Assembly (NCBI GenBank): GCA_003971905.1
Contig: RSEE01000040.1
Location: 528,740-592,739, forward strand
Source: Moniliella sp. 'wahieum'
Lineage: Eukaryota > Basidiomycota > Moniliellomycetes > Moniliellales > Moniliellaceae
Length of the DNA: 64,000 bases
Reading direction: 5' to 3'
The notes below the pieces were generated by a model. That model ran no database searches. It saw only the letters and a program-made list of their open reading frames with translations, and had not been told where the DNA came from. Each line of letters begins with the position of its first letter. Position 1 is the stretch's first letter. A program made the position numbers and the translations under genes. Of this stretch, positions 23,201 to 34,717 are shown piece after piece.

Positions 23201-24230
23201 TGGGATGGCCCCCCGGCGGCTCCCCCTCGTCCTCTTCGTCGCTCTCCGAGGGCTCGTCCAGCCACCGCAGAAGAATTCTCGTTTTCGCTTCATCTTCCGC
23301 CTCTGAAAGTGGAGTGGTGGACGAAGTGGGGGCGGATGCGAGGGGGCAGCAGCGGGCGCGGGCGGCAAAGGTGCGCGGCGGGCGGCGGGCTTGCCAAGGG
23401 CCATCGGCAAGGTCTGGCCAGTTCAACAAGGCAGCACCAGGCTCGGTGGTGGGTGCACGAGCCGCTTGTGCTCCTGCGCGCGCGCGGGGACCAATGCCTT
23501 TAGCGCCGCAGCATGGTGGGCTAGGTGGGCCGGAATCTCGGGATCCAGCGTGGTGGGGCCAGAGGTGGGCTGGCTGGAAGAGGACGAAGCGGCATCGGAC
23601 GTGGAGGCGCGCGAGTCGCCATTGGACGAAGAAGAAGAGGCAAACGGGAGCAGCGGGGCCCTGGCACTGGGGCGGGCAAGAAGGCCCGAAAAGGATCGAC
23701 GGGGCGGACAGAAAAGGAGCAAGGCTGCGGGGGGAGCATGCTCGGAGGGGGCGGTGCGTGCGGCTGCGGATGGGTTTTGGGGGGGCAGAGGTTTTCTTGG
23801 GGTGGGCGCTGGCATAGAGGGCAACGAAGGCAACGAGGGAGAGCGCGCAGGCGGGGCTGTGGGGGGCGCGAGAAAGAAGGGAAGATTCGGGGGTTGGAAG
23901 GAGGCGGCGGGCGGGAGCTGCGGCTGCGGACGAGGAGCAGGAGGACGCCGGCGGTGCTACGGCGGGGCAAAGAGGGCGGGCGCAAGGGCGCGGACGGGAG
24001 GACGGTGGTGGGGGGGAGTGGAGGGAGAGGAGGCAGAGGCAGAGGCGAGGCGGGCGGAGACGGCGACGGCGAGCTCGGGAGCGACGGCAACACGGCCCAT
24101 GCCAGCAACGGTAACGCCGACCAGGCGGCGGCACGGAGACGAGTCGGGCACGACAAACTCATCGAGCAGGCGGTGGAAGGTGCGGTCGGCGCTCGAGGGT
24201 GGGGGGGGGTGGGGGGGGGGGCGGGGACAT
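20224..24230 (-). CDS. Large PHD-finger protein, frame-interrupted
   Basis: Probably a chromatin-associated reader. The PHD finger at about 22117-21977 shows the full zinc pattern: CFCG, then CGSCKRVYHQPCVG, then WVCHAC. Upstream are a basic AKRRRTTTPSELVAEVP segment, a Lys-Asp repeat (MDKDKDKDKGKDKDKGK, 22,405-22,520), an acidic segment SESDEEDEGEP and a Ser-rich stretch. Downstream the tail is Gly/Met/Pro-rich (GHGMGMGM type). The N-terminus may be the ATG at 24230, just before a long G-run, followed by TFHRLLDEFVVPDSSPC. At least five frame changes are needed along the 4 kb, some at homopolymers, and some may be introns. The boundaries are therefore approximate; the PHD finger itself is secure. 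Confidence 0.6.
24199..24222. repeat. Near-homopolymer G tract
   Basis: GGGTGGGGGGGGGTGGGGGGGGGGG-like run, poly-Pro when read on the minus strand at the N-terminus of the PHD gene. Such a tract is prone to length miscalls and could form G-quadruplexes. Confidence 0.85.
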
Positions 24231-25733
24231 GGCGGGCAGGGCCGCGGGGGGAGGGGGAGGGGGCAGGCGGGAGAGCGGCAGGCCGACTGGGCTCCGTCGG
24301 CGTGCTGGGCAAGGCGGGCGGGAGAAAGGCGGCTGGCGGGTGAGGCTGGCCACCGCCTGGCCAGGCGGTGATCACTGGCCACGCTTCCGCACTTGTGCGT
24401 TCCCGGTTCTACGCCCAGCGCCCCGCCGGCGCCCATACATCACATCACGTGGCCGCTGGCCTGCGCTCGCCTGCCCGGCTGGTTGCACATTGGATGTTGC
24501 AGCGGGCAGCCCCACCGCCATTCCAGCCGGGCACGGCGCGGCTGCTTGCCGCCTGCTGCCGACGCACAATCCGCTCAGGTCTCAGCGCCAATAGAACCCC
24601 CGCCAACCCCCCAACCCTCCACAGCCATCCACACGGGCACTCTCTTCTTCTAGGCTTTGTCTATCGAGATGGACGCGCCTGGGCCAGTGTGGACGCCTCG
24701 TCGGCTTCTCTCTCCTGTCAAACAACACCCGACCGACTCTGGCCACATGAAGGTCGAGCACCCAATTGTACAATCGACGTATTGTCGCCTCCTTTTTTGC
24801 CCCACACACCCAAAGGGTGTGCCAGGCAGCAACATCGAGAGGGAATTGGCAGCCCATGGGAATTAGATTGGGTCAACGCAGGCCCACGACTTGATTGGCT
24901 GTAGGCCGGGAGGAAGCGCCCCAGTCACAAGCGCATATCCCGCGTACACCAACCACATAACAAAGGGCAGTCACGCGTCATGGCTGGTCACGCTGTCACG
25001 GGGGTTAGCCGGTTAGGCCTTACGCCCGCCGCACGTCAGCGCCCATTTCCAGCCACAGCCTCGCGGCCATGGAAAGGGTCTTGGCCAGATGGGAGATCCG
25101 AGGGGGCCACCAATCTATAACTCAAAAGACGCTGTGCTGGCAATTGCGACTCCAAACACCAGAGACCTATAGAGGAAAGCTGCCGCACAGAGTTTAGCCT
25201 TCCAAGCCCCGTGCCGCCAAGCTCGGGATCCAGCGCGTTGTGAGCGCTGAGCGCCCTGTGGGATGTGGGCCTTGCCCAATGAACGTGAACGATGAACCAG
25301 AGCTGTCGCGAACGGGCTTGCTTACCAGAACTGTCGATGTGCCCGATCTGCTCGATCTGCTGGGTGGTTGGCTGGGAGGCCTCCACCGCACGCGCACAAA
25401 AATTGGTTTCACAGTCGCAGTGGTGCACATGCCGCGCTCGCATTCCGCCCGAACCCAGCTCGTTCCGCCCATGGAGGCGCACAGTGTCACGTGGCTCCAG
25501 CAGGCAGCCTTGGCCGGGGCAGCTCGCGTCGGGGAAGGCCGGGGGGCGTCAGCGCGCGTCAGCGCCCAGCTGCGGTAGCTGCGGTGCGGCGGCGAAACGG
25601 CCGCCACGTGTCACTTGGCTCTCGTCACTTGGTCCCGCGCCGCCAGCCAGCGTCCAGCGCCAACGCCAGCGCCAGCGCCACCACCACCACCACCACCACC
25701 ACCACCTCCTCCTCCCTTCCTCCCATCCCCACC
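24231..25733. other. Intergenic, divergent PHD gene and PRA1
   Basis: No gene is supported. At 24,972-25,030 there are TCA-CGCG-type heptads and a TTA-GGCC variant. The last 60 bases before the PRA1 start are CCACC-rich. Confidence 0.5.
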
Positions 25734-26374
25734 ATGGCGCAGCTGCTGGATGCTGCACGCACGTACGTTCCTCTCCTCCCCCCGCCTGCTGCGTTGCTCC
25801 ATGCGGACCACTCACCCCCCCTGTCCGCGCCTTGCCCTCGCTCCTGCGCCTCCTCCAGTCCCAGACTTGCTTCGTTCGGCGGGGGCGAATCACCTTCGGA
25901 TATCGTCCGGCACGGGATGGTCATGCGCGCCAAGTCCATCCTGATGGGATTCCGCAGTCCGCGCGAGTTCCTCGATCCCAACCGCATCAGCCGTCCCAGC
26001 GGCGCTACCGAGGCCGCCCAGCGCATCACCTACAACACACGCTACTTTGCTGGCAACTACTTGGCCATCGTGCTGGTGCTGGGGGTGTACGGATGCTGAC
26101 GAGCGAATTGCTGCTGTTTGCCATGCGTTCCTCGTCGCTGGCTTTTGGGCGATCAACAAATTCGCCCCAGAACCCTTGCAAGTAGGCAGCCATGTCGTGA
26201 CCCAGCGCTCGCTCTACACGGCCTTGCTCGTGATTGGCATCCCACTGCTCTGGTGGGCCAGTCCGTTTGCTGGTGTTTTGGTTCATCGGATCCTCCGCCT
26301 TGCTCGTGCTCGGCCACGCGATCTTTGTCGAGCCCCCGGTCAGCTCCGAGTATGCGGCGGTCGAAACGGTCTAA
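25734..26374 (+). CDS. PRA1/Yip3-family membrane protein
   Basis: PRA1 proteins are small ER/Golgi hairpin-membrane proteins linked to prenylated Rab GTPases. The ATG at 25734 (MAQLLDAART) is followed by intron 25763-25858 (GTACGT...CCAG). The family core is FRSPREFLDPNRISRPSG and YNTRYFAGNYLAIVLVLGVY. Then come hydrophobic segments LTSELLLFAM, FLVAGFWAINKFAPEP, SLYTALLVIGIPLLWWASPF and FWFIGSSALLVLGHAIFVEP. The end is SSEYAAVETV at the TAA of 26372-26374. Three one-base shifts (about 26,093, 26,125 and 26,270) fall inside this otherwise typical protein of roughly 180 residues, which looks like sequencing indels. The identity is firm. Confidence 0.85.
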
Positions 26375-26703
26375 GACGGCAAGCGTCGGCTGGGCTTACC
26401 TGTTCGTGTCCCTGTTTTTGTCGTTGGTGCAGAATAGGAGCCCAGAAGGGCCACCGCTCCTTCCGCACCCAAAGAAGACACGCATCACGTAGTTTTCAGT
26501 CCACCCTTCCCCCCACATATGAAAGTGGCTGCGCCAACCGCGTCTCGGATTCCCACCGGAACGCTGCTACTCGGGCGGGAAGACGCGCACCAGTGCGCCG
26601 GCTAGCGGAGCACTTGACATTTTGGCAGGGACAGCCGAGAAGATAACATGCATGATGGGCATGCAAAATGGCAAAGGAAATTGGTAAACCAAAAAACAAA
26701 AAA

Positions 26704-26796
26704 TGGACGAATAGGGAATCGAACCCCAGACCCCAGACCTCACACAAGCACAAGGAAGATGCGAAGCGTGCGCTCTACCAACTGAGCTATCCGCCC
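26704..26796 (-). tRNA. tRNA-Ala(CGC) with intron
   Basis: Read on the minus strand, acceptor GGGCGGA pairs with TTCGTCC and the D-arm is TAGCTCAGTTGGTAGAGC. Anticodon stem CACGC precedes loop TTCGCA, giving anticodon CGC. An intron of about 14 nt separates it from the matching GTGTG. The T-arm is TGGGG-TTCGATT-CCCTA. The segment TCTGGGG is present twice in tandem before the T-arm, so either the variable loop is seven bases too long or the splice site is shifted. A six-base T-run (minus strand) follows at 26703-26698. Confidence 0.85.
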
Positions 26797-27795
26797 ACCT
26801 GCAGTGTATGTAGACACATCCAACATGGTCGTCTCCATCATGTGCATCATGTGGGCTGGCAATGCACCAGGTATAGGCAAGGTGATCTTCGTATAGCCGT
26901 GGTTTCGCAACACGCATCGAACTTGCACGTACGCACCCACCATTCACATCTGGCGACACACATGCTCGCCAGGTGGATTCTCGGCCCTTGGTCTGTTCTC
27001 GGTTCGGATTTCCCTTTGTGTCGGTACGCTCCCAGCACTTGAAGTTCATTCACCGGACGGTGAATTCGCCGCTTATTATGCATGGCCGTCTTCTTCCAGA
27101 TAATCCGCCGCATCTCCTCTCCTGCGATTCCGCACAGGTATATATGGCAAGTTTACAATCGAGCGAGACAGCAACTGTTAGAATGACGGCAACGTACGAA
27201 CGGAAATGATATACCGCAAGACGTGGGGAAGAGGCAGAATAACATATGCATGCGAGTGGAGATGGCAGAGACAAATGACAGGTGACAATGGTTACCGACC
27301 GGAGAAGACCGAGGACTTGCAAGGGAAAAAAGGTAAGGCAGAGAGAGGGATGAGCGCAATGATCGATGCGAGAGCGAGGGAGAGGAGACGGAAAGAACAT
27401 AAAAAAGATAAACACCATGACAGATATCAACCGGGGACGTGCGAGGGGGGAAGAGAGACTGGCCCCAGCCTGCGTCCCTCGAAACGGTGAACGTGAGACG
27501 GATCCATGAACGAAGAAAAGGGCATTTCTGCCCGAACCAAAACCCGTGACGAAAAACCATTGCAAAATCCAGTTCGCCTTGCCAAGGGGAAAAGGATTGC
27601 AATGCAAGATCAGACCCGCCTTGAACCCAAAGTAAACAGAGAACGTACAACCCTATACGGCAAAGAAAGGGAACGACAGGAGAAACGATAGATACCAAAA
27701 AAACGAATTGACTGTGGATGAGACCGAGCTCCCCTGCCTCTGTGCTAACCACGCATGGCGCCAGGGGGGGAAACCGGGAGAGCAAGGAGGGAATA
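26797..27795. other. Intergenic, tRNA-Ala to the HSF gene 3' side
   Basis: No gene is supported. A long minus-strand hydrophobic open frame covers part of it but shows no family features. The area probably includes the HSF 3' UTR. Confidence 0.45.
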
Positions 27796-29670
27796 TCAAG
27801 CGACCGAACCCGTTTGTGGAGGGGAGCCAAACTCGGGCAGCGGACACGCTACTGCAAGGGCGCTGAGTGGGCTGAATGGTGCTGGAGTGCACACAGGAAG
27901 GAGCCGAACCAATGCAAGTAGATCGTACGCAACTCCCTCCGACCGAACCAGGCGAGGTGAGCTCATTCTGCTGAGCCTGTTGCCAACCCACCACACCATT
28001 TGAGGGGACTCTCCTTGCTGTGCCGCATAGGGAGGGAGCAAGCTAGGCTCCTCTTGCTTCAGCGCACCACTCCCAATGCCCGAGTCCGAGGCGCAGAGCA
28101 AATGTGCGGGTGCGAAACAAAGGAGAGCGCCAAGGAAGAGCTAGACACAAGGGGTTGCTGCAGATGCTGCACCATTGGCGGGAGAGCGATAAGCAGGACT
28201 GCCAGCAGTTCCATTTTCCGGGAGCGACATGCTCCTCGTCTTCTTGTCTGGCAGCTCGGCTGGAGCGACGAAAAGCGCAAGACTGGACGCCAACGACGAT
28301 AGATCCGCTGGGACGGAAAGAGTGGGATCGGTTTGATGGCGGTGGAGGCAGAGGGTGGCGGTGGCCAGGTGGCCAACGATAATCTGCATCAGCTTGCCCT
28401 GGTGCACCAAATTCTCTTGCACCTGCACGATGTCCGTAACCACCATCTCGTACAGCTTGGAGAGCGTGCCGAGATGCTGGACCAAGTGGTCCTGGACCTG
28501 TTGCAACCCGATCAGTTGGTGCTTGAGGTCGGACATTTTCTTCCGCACCACACTCGGTGGCGGGGGGGATCAAGGTGGGAAGACAAGCGGGTCGGAAATG
28601 GTTTCGGCCGCAGGGGCAAGAGGGGATGCCGTTCCGTTCCGATCCAGACGCGGTAGTCGTGATAGAAGGGGCAGCGACCGAATTGGTGGGAGGCTTGCGC
28701 TGGATCAAGTCGAGCAGGTCTGGTCGACCAGCACAGAACGAATGGTGTTTAAACTCCCACATTTGCTCAAACATGGCCGGCTGGGCCTGGTCTGGCTCCA
28801 TGTCAAAGAGCTTTGCCAGCAAAACTGGGTTCTTCTTCACTTCACCTTGTGGAAGTCGTACTTGTTCAGTTGGCGGACAAAGCTAGAAAAGTTGGAATGC
28901 TTAAGTGATGGGGCAAGGATATGGTTGTTAAAGTTGTCCATGCTCTGTGCCCACACAACCCCACAACACAACAAAAAGTCCCGCCCAACGTCAGTTCTCT
29001 AGTTGATTTGTACATGTCTCTCGCAACACGCAGATCGGGGAAGGGGGGGACGTACCACGATGATGAAACTGTCGCGCGCGTAGGACCATCGTACCACATC
29101 ATTCCATGATCCGTCCTCCAACATATAAAATAGCTTGGTAACAAAGTGCGGGTTGCGCTTGCTGGACTTCCTGACGCCTTGCTCCCTCGCCGGATGGGGA
29201 TGGGGTTGGATGGGATGGATGCGAGGAGACGAGATAGGCTCGCTTGGAGAGAGAGAGAGAGGGTGGGGGTGGGACGGGGGAAGTGAGTGAGTTCTGTGGC
29301 TTGCGGGTGTGCGAGGGCACCACGCGAAAGATCAGCAGCCATCGGACCATCGCGGACCATGAAGAAAGAAGTGAAGCTCGTCGTGGTCCTGCTGAGTGTG
29401 GGGGGAGGTGGGAAGTGCAGAAGCGATGGCGGCCGAAGCTGGTGGTGCCGTTTGCGCAGAGGGAGAGGGCGGGAACAAGGCAGCGAGGGAAAGGTAGAAG
29501 GTGCGAGCGACTGGTGCATTTGAGGCAGGAATGTTGGGTGTGGAGGAAGATGTCGGGCAAGGTGGTTGGCTGGTGGTGGTGGTGCGGTGATTGTGGCGGC
29601 GGGAGGGGAGGAGGGTAGGGCAGGGGCAGGTCCGCAACGTATGCGTGGCGGCGGATGGCTGCTGCATCAT
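27796..29670 (-). CDS. Heat-shock-factor-type transcription factor
   Basis: HSF-domain proteins bind inverted nGAAn repeats through a winged helix. The DNA-binding domain begins NPHFVTKLFYMLEDGSWNDV and continues VRWSYARDSFIIV. It then splices over intron 29055-28945 (GTACGT...ACAG) into SMDNFNNHILAPSLKHSNF, SSFVRQLNKYDFHKVKK and MWEFKHHSFCAGRPDLLDLI. The recognition helix SSFVRQLNKYDFHKV is canonical. A coiled-coil trimerisation region follows after a frame change (MSDLKHQLIGLQQVQDHLV, about 28,370-28,540). No receiver domain of the Skn7 type is visible. The upstream start may be the MMQQPS ATG at 29670, and the end may be near 27796; both are uncertain, with frame shifts on either side. The HSF domain itself is certain. 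Confidence 0.8.
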
Positions 29671-30114
29671 CCCACAAAGGAGAAAGAAGAGGGGGGGGTG
29701 GCGGTGGTGTGCGGTCGAATGGAGGCCAGGACGAGGTGGGAAAGAGGGTGGAGGTGACCAGAGGCGGCAGCGAGGGAAGATGTTCGGGCAGCGCCTGCCG
29801 TGGGCCTCAACGACTCGCCTATAACCGCGCGCCAACCGAGGCTGGACAACAGCGATCAACCGTAGGACTAAGCACGTCCAACCCCGCCTTGTTTTTTTGC
29901 TGGCCCCAAGGCGCAACTGCGGGTCAGCGACGGCGGTGCGACGGCACAAACGCCGGTCGTGTGGTTGTGTGAGAACAGGCGGGCAGCGGGCCAGTGTCCG
30001 GCGCCCTCCCGCCGCCGCACGGCCTAGACCGATGGGCGGCTCGGCCCAGACTGGGCCCAGACTCCGGCCCGCCAGGCGCGGTACAGTCGCCCCCCGCTGA
30101 ACCTCGGTTCTCTC

Positions 30115-30400
30115 GCATCATGCATCCCCTGTCCCAAACGATGCATCATCCATCACTCGCACTCTTCTCAGACGGCGGTCTCAGCTCAATCTCAGCCCAG
30201 GCGCCGTGCGCCCGCCTGTCGCATGATGCATGATGCATGATGCATGATGCATGAGTACGAGTTGCAACAGTGCCTCAGCCTCAGGCAGGTCTAACTCAGT
30301 ATTGGTACTTGACAAGCTTGACAGTACTCACCGGCCCCAGATCTCAGATCCCCAGACGCACTCAGAGATCTCAGAATAGGAGTCTCCGACACTGCCAAGT
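30115..30400. repeat. TGA-TGCA heptad array switching to GTAC and GATC
   Basis: TGA occurs at 30224, 30231, 30238, 30245 and 30252, exactly seven apart, with TGCA cores; the last unit changes to GTAC without breaking the period. Flanking sequence contains further TCA-TGCA, TGACAGTAC-TCA and TCA-GATC elements. Confidence 0.9.
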
Positions 30401-30539
30401 GCCTGGTCCTGAGGAAGGCGATGGCAATGCCTCCAATACCCCGGAGGACTGACTCAGTACGTGGGCAGTCACTGCATCCTCGCCCCATCGAACCCCGCAG
30501 GAACATTCACCGTCCGCTGGCCTCTGGAGGCAGACGCCA

Positions 30540-30570
30540 GGACATGTGTGACATGTGACATGGGAGTGAC
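30540..30570. repeat. TGA-CATG heptads
   Basis: GTGACATGTGACATG with TGA seven bases apart, followed by a spaced TGA. A small isolated member of the same repeat class. Confidence 0.65.
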
Positions 30571-31144
30571 AGATGCAGTCCAACACACTAATCATCAACA
30601 TCAAATATCAATCACAATAGCACTTGAGAGCTTGAGAAGGAGGCACCGTGGCAGGAGTGTGGTGCTCTTTATTGTGCCCCCATTTTGGTCGCTTTTCGTT
30701 CTCCTTCCTTCCGGGTCCTCTCTCTGTCGTGCAGAGATCGTATCCCACATATCATACACATATTTACGGCACACCTTGCTCATTCCCGTACATCAGATTC
30801 TCAGAGCCAACATTCTCCACACTCGTTGCATCTTCGTCGCAGCCACGACAGTCTGTCGGTGCCTTGGATATCGTCCCAAAACTATAGGACGTGCTGAGAG
30901 GCGTGCGGACATGAGAAACACAACAACGGCGAAAGAAGACTTGATTAATGCAACTGAATGCATGCTCCGCTTAGCCCATTTCATGCCGGCGCTTTCCTTT
31001 TACCCTCGGGCTCCTTTCCGTACGTCTGCTCGTAGTTTTGTAGTCCGCGAGGGAGGTGTGTGGGGAGTGTTCTATCTGAGATATATATCAGCGCGAGTGT
31101 CTCACTTCCACATTGCGCGTGTATTGTATGTTCCTGTATGTTCG

Positions 31145-31290
31145 GTCAAGCTTCAGCTTCAAGCTTCAAGCTCAAGCTTCAAGCTTCAAGGTTGTCGGAG
31201 CCGCACTTGCCTTCACATTTGTCACATGTGCATGTCACGACGGACAATGGGATCGTTGACGCGTTGAGGTGTTGACGGTCGGGAAAGGTG
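31145..31290. repeat. TCA-AGCT heptad array with TGA-CGCG units
   Basis: TCA-AGCT repeats about six times (31,147-31,190) with small slips. TCA-CATG and spaced TGA-CGCGT units follow near 31,217-31,275. Confidence 0.8.
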
Positions 31291-32280
31291 ATGCATGATG
31301 TGCATGAGGGATGGTTGGACGGTACCGCAGCACCAGCTGGGCCAGTGCGGCAGTGACCGGTACCGACATCCATTTGGGGAGAGAAGTTTTGTGGGGACCT
31401 CAACTGGCATCATGTAGCGCGTGTGCGGGGTTTGGAAGGCTCCGCTCACCGAGTTCTGTCGCGTTCATCAAAACTTATTGAAGACAAAGGACCAACAACT
31501 GCGCCTACTTACCAGTCTTGCTCATCCGGCGTGTGCTCTGTTAGAGCGCTTAGCTGGTCTCAACGTTCCACCTATGCAAGAGATTTTCGTCGGGTCGCCA
31601 GCAGGTCTGGGCCCCCTTCATTCGCTTTTCCGAAGGCCGAATGTTGCGCCAGTGGATACTGAGGGTGGCAGACATGTGGACGATGAACCATCGTGTCTGT
31701 AGCAATAAGACTCCTCTTCTCTGCAACCATATCATTGACGAACTTAAGGCTGCGGGACAAAGAACCGCTGCGGATAAACTGACCCGTTCATCCAGCGTGA
31801 GTTGCTTGATAACTTCAGGAAAAGAGTCTCAAAAATTGCAGGAGTCCTGTAGGCGATCTTGATGGCATCTCTCATGATCATGTACTTTAGTCACGTCGGT
31901 AGAAGAGATGTGTGCGCGGCGGCCCCGTTCCACCTCTGTTTGCCCCTCCTTGTTTGCGCTCCGGGCCGCCTCCCCTGATTGCATCCACAACGCCTCTTCC
32001 CCAGCCTTGCTCGCCTGCCACTGCCCCAAGATGATGGAAGCATATGTGGTAAAACCCGTGATTGTGCAAAACGTTGAATCCTCCGTCCTCCCACACACTA
32101 CTCCCTTGGATGCTCTTACTACCACCCCTTCTGTTATGCCTTCACGCATCCACCGTTATAAGACCACGAGGCCGTGGCCAGGATGACGAGCGATGGTCGT
32201 CACATGTCGTTAAGTTATGGCCGAGACTCTAAGTGGGCGTTGGTGGCATAGCACGTGTCTCCCTATCGTTCTCGCCGATT

Positions 32281-34296
32281 CTAGATGAATGGTTTGTGTC
32301 GTGCCCTTGGATGCACACTGCAGCTCACGGGGTCTGCAAGCTTTGATATGGTCACAACTAACATTGGTACTGATACTATACACGTGCGGGAGAGAACGAG
32401 AAGGTGGGGCCCAATGACCAAAAGAATGTGCAACATCACTGCGGGGACCAGTTGTGCTGTGCCTGGCGCAAACGGTTCTTCCTCGCCTTCACCTACCAAG
32501 CCCAACGCATTTTCTCGCGCCCGCGCGGCAGCCAGGGTCCGAGGGGAGTCGGATACCTCGTCGTCGTCGGCACTGGCACCTCGGCTGGCACCCGCTCCTT
32601 GTGTAGGCGCCAAACTTAATGGCGCGGGATAAGGCGGGCACTCGAGGTTTGGGCCGAGTCGAGTACCCAATGCGATCGGGGCTAAAGAAAGTTTGGGACG
32701 TACAGGCATGGCCGGTGCGGGAGCTGACGGGGGTGAGGAGGTGGTGTCACAAGAAGCTGGTGGAGGCTGGTGTAGGGTAACGGGCCGGGGCAGGGTAGGT
32801 AGGCTGCGCAGGACGAGCCGTATTTCTCGCGTCGCAGGCTCATCCCAAACTGGGTTGGAGGTGCCAATGGTCAATCGGAACCAGCCCTTGAGCCAAAGCT
32901 TTACTTCGTCCCTTCTGCTTTGGCCGAATGGGCGCCGCGATGGCTCCAGGTCAAGGGCAGCCTCTTCCTTGGTCAGAGGTGGCGGATGCACAGAGGGTTC
33001 CGTCTCGGTTTCCGATTCACTGACACTAGAGGAAGAAGCATGACCTAGATGCGTCGCGTTGGACGCCATTCTCCCCCGTGGCCGTGCCGTAGTAGGCGTT
33101 GGGACGGACGCGGTAACGGAGGACATGCCTCCCGGTCGCCCAGGTCTGGGGGTCGCAGGGCCATCGGAGCCACGAGGTAAGACCATCCCGGCTTGGGGTT
33201 GGAATAAGAGACGGTTGGGATGTTTGGGAATCTTGACTGGCGGAGGTCCTTCGGGGCCCCAGCCCCAAGCACCTGCGACAAAATGGGCCATTGATTGTTG
33301 CATGCCCTTGCTCTGCGCGACATTGAGCCAGGGGTGGGCGAGCATAGCGCGGGGCGTCCGACGGAGCGCTGGATTTTTGTTCAGCGTATTTTTGAGAAAC
33401 TGCGAAAGTAGTTGCTCCACTTGACCTGTGCCGTGTCAGGGCGGCAAGGTGGGTGGGGGATCATTGAGAACCATCATCACCATCTCCACAGGACTCAAGT
33501 GAGCTTCGTTACCGACCAGGTACGGATTGTTCCCCGTAGCAACTTGGTAGATGGTCAGACCCAAGGACCAAACGTCACCGTTGATCCCGCACGGATGGCC
33601 CTCCAGCCGTTCGGGGGCCATGTACATGCTTGTTCCCGTGAACGTGCCGGCAATCGAGTCCACCAGCACACCCGACACGCCAAAGTCGCACAGCTTGGTC
33701 TGGCCATCGGCTGTGAGAAGGATGTTGGAAGGCTTGATGTCGCGATGACCACACCCTGAGAGTGGAGGTAATCGAGACCAGAAGAACGCTGAAGGAATTG
33801 TGGCCATACTTTTTCCGAAATCTGCACCACCCCAACTTGTGGTACCGTTGCGAGATGGCCAGGAGCGAGCCGCCGGCACAGTACTCCATGCAGATGGAGA
33901 TGACCGTGTCTTCCGCCTCGAGGAAGGAGCCAAAGTAGCGCACAATGTAGGGGCTGACACAACGGCTGTTGATGTCGAGCTCGCGCAAGATCTTGGCAAA
34001 CACTTCGGGCTCAGGGTGGTCGAAATGGTTTTTTTGGCCAGGACAAAGCCGGTCGGACGATGCACGGCCTGATAGACTTGCCCGCTGATTCCCTCGCCGA
34101 GCGCCTTGATGGGGACAATGTCTGAGGGCGTGGAGAGGTCGAGGTCAAAGTGCCGCTGTCATGGAGCGTGGGGGAGCGGGGGCCATCGGGGGGCAGGCTG
34201 CCGTCGGAGGAGCGCGCGGCGGCCGACGGCGCTCCGTAGCTGGTCAGCGAGAGAGCGGGGAGGCCCGGTCGGGGGCGGCGGCGGACCCAGGACCAT
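32281..34296 (-). CDS. MAP kinase kinase with long C-terminal tail
   Basis: A dual-specificity MEK-type kinase. The glycine loop [17 protein letters not shown] and the catalytic Lys in FVLAKKTI are at about 34,050-34,115. Then come [39 protein letters not shown] and LCDFGVSG. The activation segment [20 protein letters not shown] resembles the cell-wall-integrity Mkk1/2 or Ste7 branch rather than Pbs2. The Pro-rich N-terminus may start at the ATG of 34296. Four or more frame changes occur in the kinase domain. After the final conserved helix ([17 protein letters not shown]) comes an unusual tail of about 300 residues, rich in Pro, Ser and acidic residues, whose last part before 32281 may be non-coding. 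Exact pathway assignment is open. Confidence 0.8.
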
Positions 34297-34717
34297 GGCG
34301 GGGACGGCGGCAGGCAGCTGGCACGAGAAGGTGGTGGTGGTGGTGGCGGTGGTGGACTGGGTGGAGGGGGCGAGGCGGGGCGGGGCTAGCGGCGGAATGC
34401 CCGGTGGTTGCGTCTGTGCGGCTGCGTTGCCAGGCGAGGGGATTCGAGTATGGGTTACGTAACCGATTGGCACGGCCTGGCCTTTCCTTGTCCAAACTGT
34501 GCACTAGCGTAGATTAGTACCTGCCCATCAGTCTCGTCCCCTACAGCGATTCAGCCTCACCTGCCTCGTCTGCTCCAGCGCACGCAGCTGCCAAGACGAT
34601 GGCATGGCGGCCACGGCAATGGCGATGGCGATGGCGATGGTGATGGCAATAATGATGACGATGAAGATGGCAATGGCAAGAATGGCAATGCAGTTTTGTT
34701 TTTCTCGACGGGCCTTC
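34297..34717. other. Intergenic, MAPKK 5' side to UTP21 3' end
   Basis: About 420 bp without a gene. It contains a GATGGCAATGGC-type imperfect repeat (34,610-34,690) just downstream of the UTP21 stop codon. Confidence 0.5.

Larger units (their letters stand above)
29671..32280. other. Repeat-bearing intergenic region
   Basis: About 2.6 kb with no supportable gene. It contains heptad arrays near 30,110-30,290, 30,540-30,570 and 31,145-31,290. The region is bounded by the HSF gene 5' end and the MAPKK gene 3' end. Confidence 0.5.

Noticed and set aside
27153-27830. Minus-strand 225-residue hydrophobic open frame
   Set aside because: Composition is C/T-driven, there is no recognisable family, and it lies where the HSF 3' UTR is expected.
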